A stretch of 10,879 bases of DNA from Candidatus Ratteibacteria bacterium (GTDB taxonomy: Bacteria; Ratteibacteria; UBA8468; B48-G9; JAFGKM01): positions 1 through 10,879 of the forward strand of contig JAQVEU010000017.1 of assembly GCA_028697565.1 (NCBI GenBank), read 5' to 3'. Position numbers and translations under genes: made by a program. The first letter of the stretch is position 1. Each line of letters begins with the position of its first letter. Positions 1-5,718 of the stretch are shown piece after piece. The notes beneath the pieces were generated by a model, which searched no databases, was not told the origin of the DNA, and saw nothing but the letters and a program-made list of their open reading frames with translations.

Positions 1-90
1 TTTGAAAAATTAATATTTAATCCTTTATTAGGTGCTCGCAATCGTGCAATCAGGGGAGAAAGTGTAATAATTTGTGAGAAAGAGAGATAA
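1..90 (+). CDS. C-terminal end of an unidentified protein (partial)
   Basis: An open frame enters from the left edge and ends at a TAA at 88-90, giving 29 residues. They end with a basic stretch (GARNRAIRGE) followed by a short hydrophobic strand (SVIIC) and a charged tail. The stop lies 2 nt before the start of the next gene, so the two are almost certainly co-transcribed and possibly translationally coupled. Because the next genes look like restriction components, this could be the tail of a DNA methyltransferase, but that is inferred mainly from context. No catalytic motif is inside the window and the fragment is too short to assign a family. The gene's length and start cannot be seen. Confidence 0.6.
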   Translation, partial: FEKLIFNPLLGARNRAIRGESVIICEKER

Positions 91-92
91 AA

Positions 93-1742
93 ATGAACAT
101 ATCGACTACAAGTTTATCTTTGGAAACTATACTGAAGGATGGGAAAATTTACACAGTTCCTATATTTCAAAGAAGCTATTCATGGGAGAAAGAACAGATA
201 TTAGATTTTTGGTCAGACTTAATAGACCTTGTTGAGGCTGAAAAAGATTCTTATTTTATTGGTTCTATGGTTTTTACTCCTCATGAAGAAAAAAATAAGA
301 TAAAAATACTAGATGGACAACAAAGGTTCGCAACTATTTTACTATTTTTAGCTGCTTTACGAGATGTTCTAAAACCAAGTACTATCACTGATGCAAGTGT
401 ATGGATAGACGAGATAGATAGAATTATTTACACAAGAGATATACCTAGCCTAACAAAGAATCCGAAATTGATATTAAACCGAGAAGACAGAATGTTCTTT
501 GAAGAGATAGTAGTTCATGGAAATATAAGAGAATGTAAATATCACTCCCATGAACTTATTAAAAATGCCTATAATTTCTTTAAAGAAGAAATAAGTAAAA
601 ATATATCAAAAGATAAAGAAAAATTTGTAGAAAGTATATTAGATGTAATAATGCATAGGCTTTTAATGATAAGAATTGATGTAGACAGTGATGAAAATGC
701 CAATATATTATTTGAAACACTCAATGATAGAGGTTTAGAGTTAAGTGTTGCAGATCTCGTAAAGAACTATATTTTTTCTGTAGCAGGTTCAAATTTAGAG
801 AATGTTGTACAGTTGTGGAAAGAGATAGTTGATCAGGTTGGCGATTACAATGTATCTAAGTTTTTAAGACACTTTTGGCTTTCTTCGTTTGGATTGGTCA
901 AAAAAGAGGAGTTATATAAAAAACTAAAAAAGGAAGTAAATGAGGATAATGTAAAAGAGTTTATACAAAAATTATCTGAAGAAGCAACTATCTATGCTAA
1001 TTTGAGTAGTCCTACTCATGAATTTTGGGGGGATACTGAAATAGAAGATATGATCGAAAACATAAATATACTTAAAGTAGAACAAGTATATATTTTACTT
1101 TTAGCTTTATATAAAAAATTCTTCAGTGAAAAAAATACATTCAATAAACTATTACGTGCTCTCATCAACTTTGTATTTAGGTATAATACGATTTGTGGAT
1201 TTGACCCCAAATCTCTTGAAAGCGAGTATAGTAAACTTGCTATTTCAGTAAGAAACGCCAAAATTAATGATAAGGAAGTGATAAGAAAAATTAATGAGTT
1301 ATCTCCTTCAAGGGAACAGTTTATAAGTTCGTTTATAAATTTAGAAATCAAAAATAAAAAATTGGCGAAATATATTTTATTACAGATCAACAATTATCTA
1401 TTTAAAAAACAAGGTAAAAACGAAATTACTACTGATATAAATAAAGTAAACCTTGAGCATATTATCCCTTTGCATCCTGATGAAGAATGGAGAAAATTTT
1501 TAAAGGAAAATAATATTGATTTTGAAAAATGGATCTATAAAATAGGTAATATGACAATACTCCTTAAAGAGTATAATAAAAAGATAGCTAATAAATTTTT
1601 TGATAAAAAAAGAGAAATGTATAGGAAGTCGGAACTTCCGCTAAATGATTTCCTACAAGGTTGTAAAAAATTTGGAATTGATGAAATAAAAGAAAGACAG
1701 CAACAAATGGCCGAAATAGCAGAAGAATTATGGAAGAATTAA
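93..1742 (+). CDS. GmrSD-like DUF262/DUF1524 (HNH-type) nuclease-family protein
   Basis: This is a 549-residue protein with the two-domain layout of GmrSD-type modification-dependent restriction enzymes. The N-terminal DUF262 domain (about 8-230) shows the ParB-like signature: P23, Q26-R27 and W31 in PIFQRSYSW, then DGQQR at 74-78, and FETLNDRG at 207-214. In this family that domain binds and hydrolyses nucleotides to control cleavage. A helical middle (about 235-430) leads to a C-terminal DUF1524 His-Me finger domain. It has LEHIIP at 454-459 (H456 the likely catalytic His), then IGNMTIL at 484-490 and asparagines N495 and N500. Related proteins include GmrSD, BrxU and SspE. The length is near the family norm and all key motifs are present, so it looks intact. 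The ATG sits just downstream of a GA-rich site (AGAGAGA, about 81-87). Substrate specificity, such as modified or phage DNA, cannot be read from the sequence. Confidence 0.88.
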   Translation: MNISTTSLSLETILKDGKIYTVPIFQRSYSWEKEQILDFWSDLIDLVEAEKDSYFIGSMVFTPHEEKNKIKILDGQQRFATILLFLAALRDVLKPSTITDASVWIDEIDRIIYTRDIPSLTKNPKLILNREDRMFFEEIVVHGNIRECKYHSHELIKNAYNFFKEEISKNISKDKEKFVESILDVIMHRLLMIRIDVDSDENANILFETLNDRGLELSVADLVKNYIFSVAGSNLENVVQLWKEIVDQVGDYNVSKFLRHFWLSSFGLVKKEELYKKLKKEVNEDNVKEFIQKLSEEATIYANLSSPTHEFWGDTEIEDMIENINILKVEQVYILLLALYKKFFSEKNTFNKLLRALINFVFRYNTICGFDPKSLESEYSKLAISVRNAKINDKEVIRKINELSPSREQFISSFINLEIKNKKLAKYILLQINNYLFKKQGKNEITTDINKVNLEHIIPLHPDEEWRKFLKENNIDFEKWIYKIGNMTILLKEYNKKIANKFFDKKREMYRKSELPLNDFLQGCKKFGIDEIKERQQQMAEIAEELWKN

Positions 1743-1777
1743 AATTCACTTTTGGATCTTAAATATAGAGAGATATT

Positions 1778-3010
1778 ATGCGAATTAGAAAATTACTCAT
1801 TTGTGCAGAACCACGAAACGAAATAGAGAAAGGTCTAAAAAGGATGTATTTGAAAAGAGTGCAAGAAATGTTCAAAAGAACATTAAGCATGGAATCAATT
1901 TTTAATATTTTTGATGAGGTGTTTCATGGCTTATCTCAAGCATCGCTTGTGAGTGAAAACTTATACAGTTTTTATGAATCTTTATTGACAATAACCTCAT
2001 ATTACCAACATAGTCAGGCAGGAAGAGGAAGTCTTGTTGCAAAACTGTTAGAAGAGTTAGGAACAACAGAAAAGATGGAGTTTGAATTTGCTTTAATGAA
2101 ACTCCCTCAATGGTTGGGACAAACTGTAAAATTGGAAGAATCTGAACTAACGAAACAAAAATTTGACATTGTTAACAAAAGTAAAGATAATCTTGCTTTT
2201 TGTGAATTGAAAATGAAGGTTTACTCCGGCTGTACTGCAGGAAGGGTTGAATTGATGGAAAAGTTTAATAAATTTACAAAGTTGATTATTGAAAACCAAT
2301 CTTTTAGAAATTGTATTAAGAATGCTGGTATAAAAAATGTTTTTCTAATAGGTGGAATCTTGTTTGATATTCAAGGAGAACCTGCAACAACGCAAAAAGA
2401 TGAAGAATGGGGTATCTGTTATAATGGTTTAATAAGAGGTAAAAACGATATAATCAAAACCCTTAAAGATAAAAATGTTCAATATACCATTGACGAAAAA
2501 AAACTACCTGAAAAGGCATTTCTTATAGAGTTTGAAGTTGATGGCATAAAAGTAAATGTAGTTGCTGTTTATGGAAATGAGGTTATCAAAAGCATTTTTG
2601 TAGGGAAACAAAAGTATGATATTGAACATTTCAAGGAACAGTTAGAAGAGATGCTGTACGATGATTTATGGCTTGGGCAGATAATTACAATGAGTGAACG
2701 AGCGGTATTAGATCAAAATTTCAAGAAAAATAAAAACTTAAACAATTATGTAATCTCAATCTTGAAAAATAATGAAATTTTATCGGAAGTCAAAAAATTT
2801 CAATTAAGTAGGAATAATAAAACATTGGAAGAAGTTACAGATAGAATAATTGAGAGGATAAAAAAATACGATAAGAATTTATTAGATATACAACCCATTC
2901 CTGCAGAGATAATAATTAAGTCATCTGGAGAGGATTATAATATAAGAGATTATGTTGGAGATATAATTCAATTTCTATCATCCAAGGATGTTATTAATGT
3001 TTTGCAATAG
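1778..3010 (+). CDS. Putative PD-(D/E)XK type II-like restriction endonuclease
   Basis: This 410-residue protein is not assignable to a named family with certainty. The centre carries a PD-(D/E)XK-like signature: D130 in KFDIV, then a hydrophobic strand with E143 and K145 (FCELK). It is followed by SGCTAGR at 150-156 and a glutamate-rich helix. A Ser-Gly-x-Thr-x-x-Arg block after the ExK motif is reminiscent of some type II restriction enzymes (from memory), where it lies near the active site. The N-terminal 125 residues are helical. A second alpha/beta part (186-280) contains FLIGGILFDIQGEP (189-202). The C-terminus (about 310-410) is Lys/Asn-rich. There is no signal peptide or membrane segment. 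It lies 35 nt after the DUF262/DUF1524 gene, with a similar GA-rich ribosome-binding site (AGAGAGA, 1766-1772), so the pair is probably an operon. It could be the restriction subunit of the system whose other member ends at 90, or an effector partner of the GmrSD-like protein. Confidence 0.6.
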   Translation: MRIRKLLICAEPRNEIEKGLKRMYLKRVQEMFKRTLSMESIFNIFDEVFHGLSQASLVSENLYSFYESLLTITSYYQHSQAGRGSLVAKLLEELGTTEKMEFEFALMKLPQWLGQTVKLEESELTKQKFDIVNKSKDNLAFCELKMKVYSGCTAGRVELMEKFNKFTKLIIENQSFRNCIKNAGIKNVFLIGGILFDIQGEPATTQKDEEWGICYNGLIRGKNDIIKTLKDKNVQYTIDEKKLPEKAFLIEFEVDGIKVNVVAVYGNEVIKSIFVGKQKYDIEHFKEQLEEMLYDDLWLGQIITMSERAVLDQNFKKNKNLNNYVISILKNNEILSEVKKFQLSRNNKTLEEVTDRIIERIKKYDKNLLDIQPIPAEIIIKSSGEDYNIRDYVGDIIQFLSSKDVINVLQ

Positions 3011-3046
3011 GAGAATTTTGCCAATGACCAACAGCGACCGATAGCA

Positions 3047-3153
3047 GATAACACAAAATAAGAGGTTCGCCCTTCGGGTTCACCTAAATTCTTTTATTCG
3101 CAAAATGCGGACATGCGGTGGCTTATGATGTCTCTGTAGAATTAATTGTTAGC
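3047..3153 (+). repeat. attC-like imperfect palindrome between the two nuclease genes
   Basis: The spacer holds nested inverted repeats. The outer arms are GATAAC (3047-3052) and GTTAGC (3148-3153), pairing at 5 of 6 positions. A second pair, ATAAG (3058-3062) and CTTAT (3122-3126), is perfect. Inside are two small hairpins. One has arms AGGT/ACCT and GCCC/GGGT with a TTC loop (3063-3085). The other has TTCGCA/TGCGGA arms with an AAA loop (3097-3111). The outer arms resemble the complementary ends of integron attC sites, and the 107-nt length and position just after a stop codon also fit. The arms do not match the RYYYAAC/GTTRRRY consensus fully, and no integrase is in view. It could equally be another structured intergenic repeat. 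Confidence 0.4.
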
Positions 3154-3167
3154 ACTGGGGAATAAAA

Positions 3168-4022
3168 ATGAACGTATACGAATACATTCTTGCAAAGCAA
3201 ATTCAATGGGCACTAAATCATAGAATCCATTTGGTTGGCAGTAAGGGTAATCGGGGACGACCTGCCTACACTGAAAAGTTAGAGGATAATTTAGTTCAAC
3301 CATTGATGCCTGATGTTGAAAAAGAATTTAAAAGCGGTGATGGTGGTGAGTTAACAGGGAACCCGTCGAAAATGCAAGCAGTTCACTCTTCATCTGCACT
3401 ATCGGTAAATATTTTTCAATACTGGAAAAAAATAAATCAAGTGTCAGAAATAGCATACGTATGTGGCTTTTGTGGTAAAACAACAAAAATATCTAAAGAC
3501 ATAATATTCGAAGGAAAGTATCAAATAGATAAGAAATTTCAACACAGTCCTAATATAGATGTAGTGATAGAAAACGATTTGGCATCGCAACATAAAGTAT
3601 TCGCTATTGAATGTAAATTTACAGAAGCATATTCAAATAGAAAGCATTCAGGACTTAAGGAGAAATATCTTAAACTGGATATTTGGAAAGATTTACCTAA
3701 ATTAAGGAATTTAGCAGTTTCCATAAGTTCTGAAGATAATCACTTCCATTATCTACATCCTGCACAGATAATCAAACATATATTAGCATTGAAAAAATCA
3801 TTTGGGAAAGATGGGTTTCGATTGCTTTACTTATGGTACGATGCATTCGGATATGAAGGAGCAAAACATAGAGAAGAAATATCAGAATTCATAGAAGTAA
3901 CTAAGTCAGACAACATCTGTTTTCATGCATTGAGTTACCATGAACTGATAGTCAAATTAGCTGATAACTTTCGTGATACCCATAAAGAATATATTGAATA
4001 TATCACCAGTCGTTATTTGTGA
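3168..4022 (+). CDS. PGN_0703-like PD-(D/E)XK putative restriction endonuclease
   Basis: This is a 284-residue intact protein. The N-terminal part has YEYILAKQIQWA (4-15), GGEL (59-62, with E61 a possible extra active-site acid) and KMQAVHSSSALSVNIFQYW (68-86). That Ser-rich block resembles the PGN_0703 family of putative restriction endonucleases. The nuclease core follows: D131 in NIDVVIEND, then E148 and K150 in FAIECKF, a D...ExK arrangement. A CGFC pair (C99, C102) precedes it; a single CxxC is not enough to claim a zinc site. The C-terminal half has LYLWYDA (220-226) and helices. It is likely to be a DNA-cleaving protein, but the target is unknown. Its ATG follows a GGGG-type ribosome-binding site at 3157-3160. 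It is separated from the previous gene by 157 nt containing an attC-like element, and partly similar sequence lies after its stop codon, so it may be its own cassette rather than an operon member. Confidence 0.7.
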   Translation: MNVYEYILAKQIQWALNHRIHLVGSKGNRGRPAYTEKLEDNLVQPLMPDVEKEFKSGDGGELTGNPSKMQAVHSSSALSVNIFQYWKKINQVSEIAYVCGFCGKTTKISKDIIFEGKYQIDKKFQHSPNIDVVIENDLASQHKVFAIECKFTEAYSNRKHSGLKEKYLKLDIWKDLPKLRNLAVSISSEDNHFHYLHPAQIIKHILALKKSFGKDGFRLLYLWYDAFGYEGAKHREEISEFIEVTKSDNICFHALSYHELIVKLADNFRDTHKEYIEYITSRYL

Positions 4023-4037
4023 AGATATGCTTACAAT

Positions 4038-4129
4038 ACACAAAATACAAAAGTCGCCAGAGTACCTTCCTTATAGGTATAATAAAAACTTTTAAAGGTC
4101 ATTTCTTACCTAAATTCTCTCTCCCGCAA
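4038..4129 (+). repeat. Second, diverged copy of the element found before the PGN_0703-like gene
   Basis: Two blocks of the upstream element recur here in the same order. The first is ACACAAAATA, six bases, then TCGCC (4038-4058, compare 3051-3071). The second is ACCTAAATTCT, six bases, then CGCAA (4108-4129, compare 3082-3103). The internal spacings within each block are identical in the two copies. The distance between blocks differs: 10 nt upstream, 49 nt here. The closing GTTAGC arm is not seen, so this copy is incomplete or has diverged. Homology is inferred from a visual comparison only. Confidence 0.4.
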
Positions 4130-4147
4130 GGGGCGAGAGGGAATTTA
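4111..4147. repeat. Strong 15-bp intergenic hairpin, possible transcript-end structure
   Basis: The left arm (4111-4125, TAAATTCTCTCTCCC) pairs with 4132-4147 through 15 base pairs, with one G-T wobble (4118/4140) and one bulged C (4134). The loop is six bases. The stem is flanked by AAATT/AATTT, so it is nearly symmetric on both strands. It lies 88 nt after the last plus-strand gene. There is no run of T directly after it on either strand, so it is not a classic intrinsic terminator, but it could protect or end transcripts from both sides. Similar CTCTCCC...GAGAGG hairpins are common as dispersed intergenic repeats in bacteria. Confidence 0.55.
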
Positions 4148-4179
4148 AAATCCATCCCCGCATTCCTTTACAAAAGGAA
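4143..4179. repeat. Intergenic repeat unit, copy 1 (lead, hairpin, purine tract)
   Basis: This copy starts with the 16-base lead ATTTAAAATCCATCCC (4143-4158). It then has a small hairpin with arms TTCCTTT (4163-4169) and AAAGGAA (4173-4179) and a 3-base loop. A nearly pure purine tract follows (4173-4201, one T at 4193). The same arrangement recurs 91 bases later. The first bases overlap the 3' arm of the preceding large hairpin. Confidence 0.6.
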
Positions 4180-4203
4180 GGAGAAGAAGGAATAAGAAAA
4201 ATT

Positions 4204-4224
4204 TCCCACTTTTGTAAAGGGGGA
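4204..4224. repeat. Hairpin between the two repeat units
   Basis: Arms TCCC-A-CTTT (4204-4212) and AAAG-G-GGGA (4216-4224) give eight pairs around one A-G mismatch, with a TGT loop. The G-rich flank (GGGGGATACAGGGGGATTT) resembles dispersed intergenic repeats known from many bacterial genomes. It is probably part of the same composite repeat region rather than a gene-specific signal. Confidence 0.45.
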
Positions 4225-4233
4225 TACAGGGGG

Positions 4234-4271
4234 ATTTAAAATCCATCCCAGTCATTCCCTTGTCAAGGGAA
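4234..4271. repeat. Intergenic repeat unit, copy 2 (lead, hairpin, purine tract)
   Basis: The lead ATTTAAAATCCATCCC (4234-4249) is identical to copy 1. The hairpin has arms TTCCCTT (4255-4261) and AAGGGAA (4265-4271). Compared with copy 1, the fifth base of the left arm changes T to C and its partner changes A to G, so pairing is kept. A purine tract follows (4265-4310, one T at 4289). This covariation supports selection on, or a recent origin from, a structured repeat. Confidence 0.6.
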
Positions 4272-4362
4272 AAAGAAAAAGGAAGGGATAGGAAAAGGAG
4301 GGAGAAAAAGCATAAAGGGGGAAAATCCTTGAATCCCATCGCCACTCATCCAATTTTTCTCT
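4265..4362 (-). terminator. Possible Rho-dependent termination zone downstream of glnA
   Basis: Read on the minus strand after the glnA stop, the transcript contains a long C/U-rich, G-poor stretch (complement of 4265-4326), followed by the small hairpins of the repeat units. A G-poor, C-containing tract is the usual composition of Rho-loading regions. No GC-rich stem followed by a U run is seen after glnA, so intrinsic termination has no clear candidate. The assignment rests on composition and position only. Confidence 0.25.
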
Positions 4363-5697
4363 CTACAAGAGTGGCAGGTATGTTTTTATTTCATACTCAT
4401 GAACCCTTTTGCTATACTCATCCCATTCTATCTTTTTTGCTGATATGAGGTTGTTAAATATGTGTTCTCCTAATGTCTCTTTCAGTAGTTCACTTCTTTC
4501 AGCCACCTCTATTGCTTCTATTAAACTGCCTGGAAGACACTCAATCCCTAACTGCTTCATCTCATCTTCTGTAAGATGATATACATCCCTTTCAAGTGGC
4601 TCACACAATGGATATTTTTTCTCTATCCCTCTCATACCAGCAGATACCATACACGCAAATGCAAGATATGGATTGCACGCAGGGTCAGGTGAACGAAACT
4701 CTATCCTTGTGGACTTTTCTTTCCCTGGCTGGTACATAGGTACCCTTATCAGGGCACTCCTGTTTCTTCTTGCCCAGCAGATATATACAGGTGCTTCATA
4801 TCCAACTACAAGCCGCTTGTAGGAGTTTACCCACTGATTACATACAAGTGTGAGTTCTTGCGCATGTTTCATTATGCCAGCAATATAGTGTTTTGCTTCC
4901 TCTGATAGATGGTATTTATCTTTACTGTCAAAAAAGATATTTTTCTCTCCCTTAAACAATGACTGGTGTGTGTGCATACCTGAACCATTCACCCCGTATA
5001 TCGGCTTGGGCATAAATGTTGCATATACCCCTTTTAACTGCGCTATCTCCTTGACCACCATACGGTATACCATAACTGTATCTGCCATTGTCAGACCATC
5101 TTTATACCGCAGGTCTATCTCATGCTGACTGGGTGCTCCTTCATGATGGGAATATTCTACATCTATACCCATCTGTTCCAGTGTAAGTATTGCTTCCCTG
5201 CGTGCCTCATTGCCTGCATCCAGTGTCGTTATATCAAAATATCCGCCCTCATCCAATACCTCTGTGCTCTTCTCATCTTTGAATATGAAAAACTCTAACT
5301 CCGGCCCTGCATAAAAGGTATATCCCTCTTTCCCTATCTTCTCTAATTGCTTCTTCAGTATATATCTACTATCTCCCTCGTAGGGTGTCCTGTCAGGGTT
5401 TAAGATATCACATATCATACCTGCAACTGCCTTTTCCTTTGGACGATAAGGCAGTATCATAAATGTAGAGGGGTCAGGCATTGCCACCATATCTGATTCA
5501 TCTATCCTTGCAAATCCCTTGATGGATGAACCATCAAATCCCATACCATCCTCAAGCGCATGTCTTAATTCCTCTGATGTTATAGTAAATCCCTTCATCT
5601 GGCCGGTTATGTCTGCAAACCATAGACGGATAAACCTTACATCATTTTCCTTTACAAGTTTTAGTATATCTTCCTTCTTGATAGATTTATTATTCAT
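4363..5697 (-). CDS. glnA: Glutamine synthetase, type I (GSI-alpha)
   Basis: This enzyme makes glutamine from glutamate, ammonia and ATP in the cytosol and is the main entry for ammonia assimilation. At 444 residues it is the short GSI-alpha form and lacks the insertion and Tyr adenylylation loop of GSI-beta. Signatures are DGSSIKGF (55-62), the metal ligands E132 and E134 in GPELEFF, E186 and E193 in HHEGAPSQHEIDLRY, GVNGSGMHTHQS (235-246, with H242), the flap E301 in VVGYEAP, NRSALIRVP (312-320) and RIEFRSPD (331-338, with E333). R64 in GFARIDESDM matches the position of the arginine that mediates glutamine feedback in Bacillus GlnA. Control by feedback and partner proteins is therefore likelier than by adenylylation. 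The gene starts with ATG 21 nt after the glgB stop, preceded by AGGAG, and is the last gene of the glycogen operon. This neighbourhood is unusual for glnA. Confidence 0.97.
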   Translation of the reverse strand: MNNKSIKKEDILKLVKENDVRFIRLWFADITGQMKGFTITSEELRHALEDGMGFDGSSIKGFARIDESDMVAMPDPSTFMILPYRPKEKAVAGMICDILNPDRTPYEGDSRYILKKQLEKIGKEGYTFYAGPELEFFIFKDEKSTEVLDEGGYFDITTLDAGNEARREAILTLEQMGIDVEYSHHEGAPSQHEIDLRYKDGLTMADTVMVYRMVVKEIAQLKGVYATFMPKPIYGVNGSGMHTHQSLFKGEKNIFFDSKDKYHLSEEAKHYIAGIMKHAQELTLVCNQWVNSYKRLVVGYEAPVYICWARRNRSALIRVPMYQPGKEKSTRIEFRSPDPACNPYLAFACMVSAGMRGIEKKYPLCEPLERDVYHLTEDEMKQLGIECLPGSLIEAIEVAERSELLKETLGEHIFNNLISAKKIEWDEYSKRVHEYEIKTYLPLL

Positions 5698-5706
5698 TTT
5701 TCTTTT

Positions 5707-5711
5707 CTCCT
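5707..5711 (-). promoter_or_regulatory. Ribosome-binding site of glnA
   Basis: The minus strand reads AGGAG, 9 nt before the ATG at 5697. It lies in the 21-nt gap after the glgB stop. No promoter fits in this gap, so glnA is read from the upstream operon unless a promoter lies inside glgB. Confidence 0.8.
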
Positions 5712-5718
5712 GTTGTCT

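Noticed and set aside
1016..1393. Minus-strand open frame of 125 codons opposite the DUF262/DUF1524 gene
   Set aside because: It lies wholly inside a gene with clear domain motifs, has no family signature, and its Leu/Ile/Ser-rich product is what an A-rich coding strand gives in antisense.
4111..4147. Classic intrinsic terminator
   Set aside because: The stem is strong, but neither strand has a T run directly after it, so it is listed only as a hairpin.
4143..4271. CRISPR array
   Set aside because: There are only two repeat copies with structured, purine-rich material between them, no regular spacers and no cas genes.
4145..4448. Small open frames in the convergent spacer (4145-4345 minus, 4260-4448 plus)
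   Set aside because: They consist of translated repeat and purine tract, and one runs into the 3' end of glnA. Their products are low complexity.
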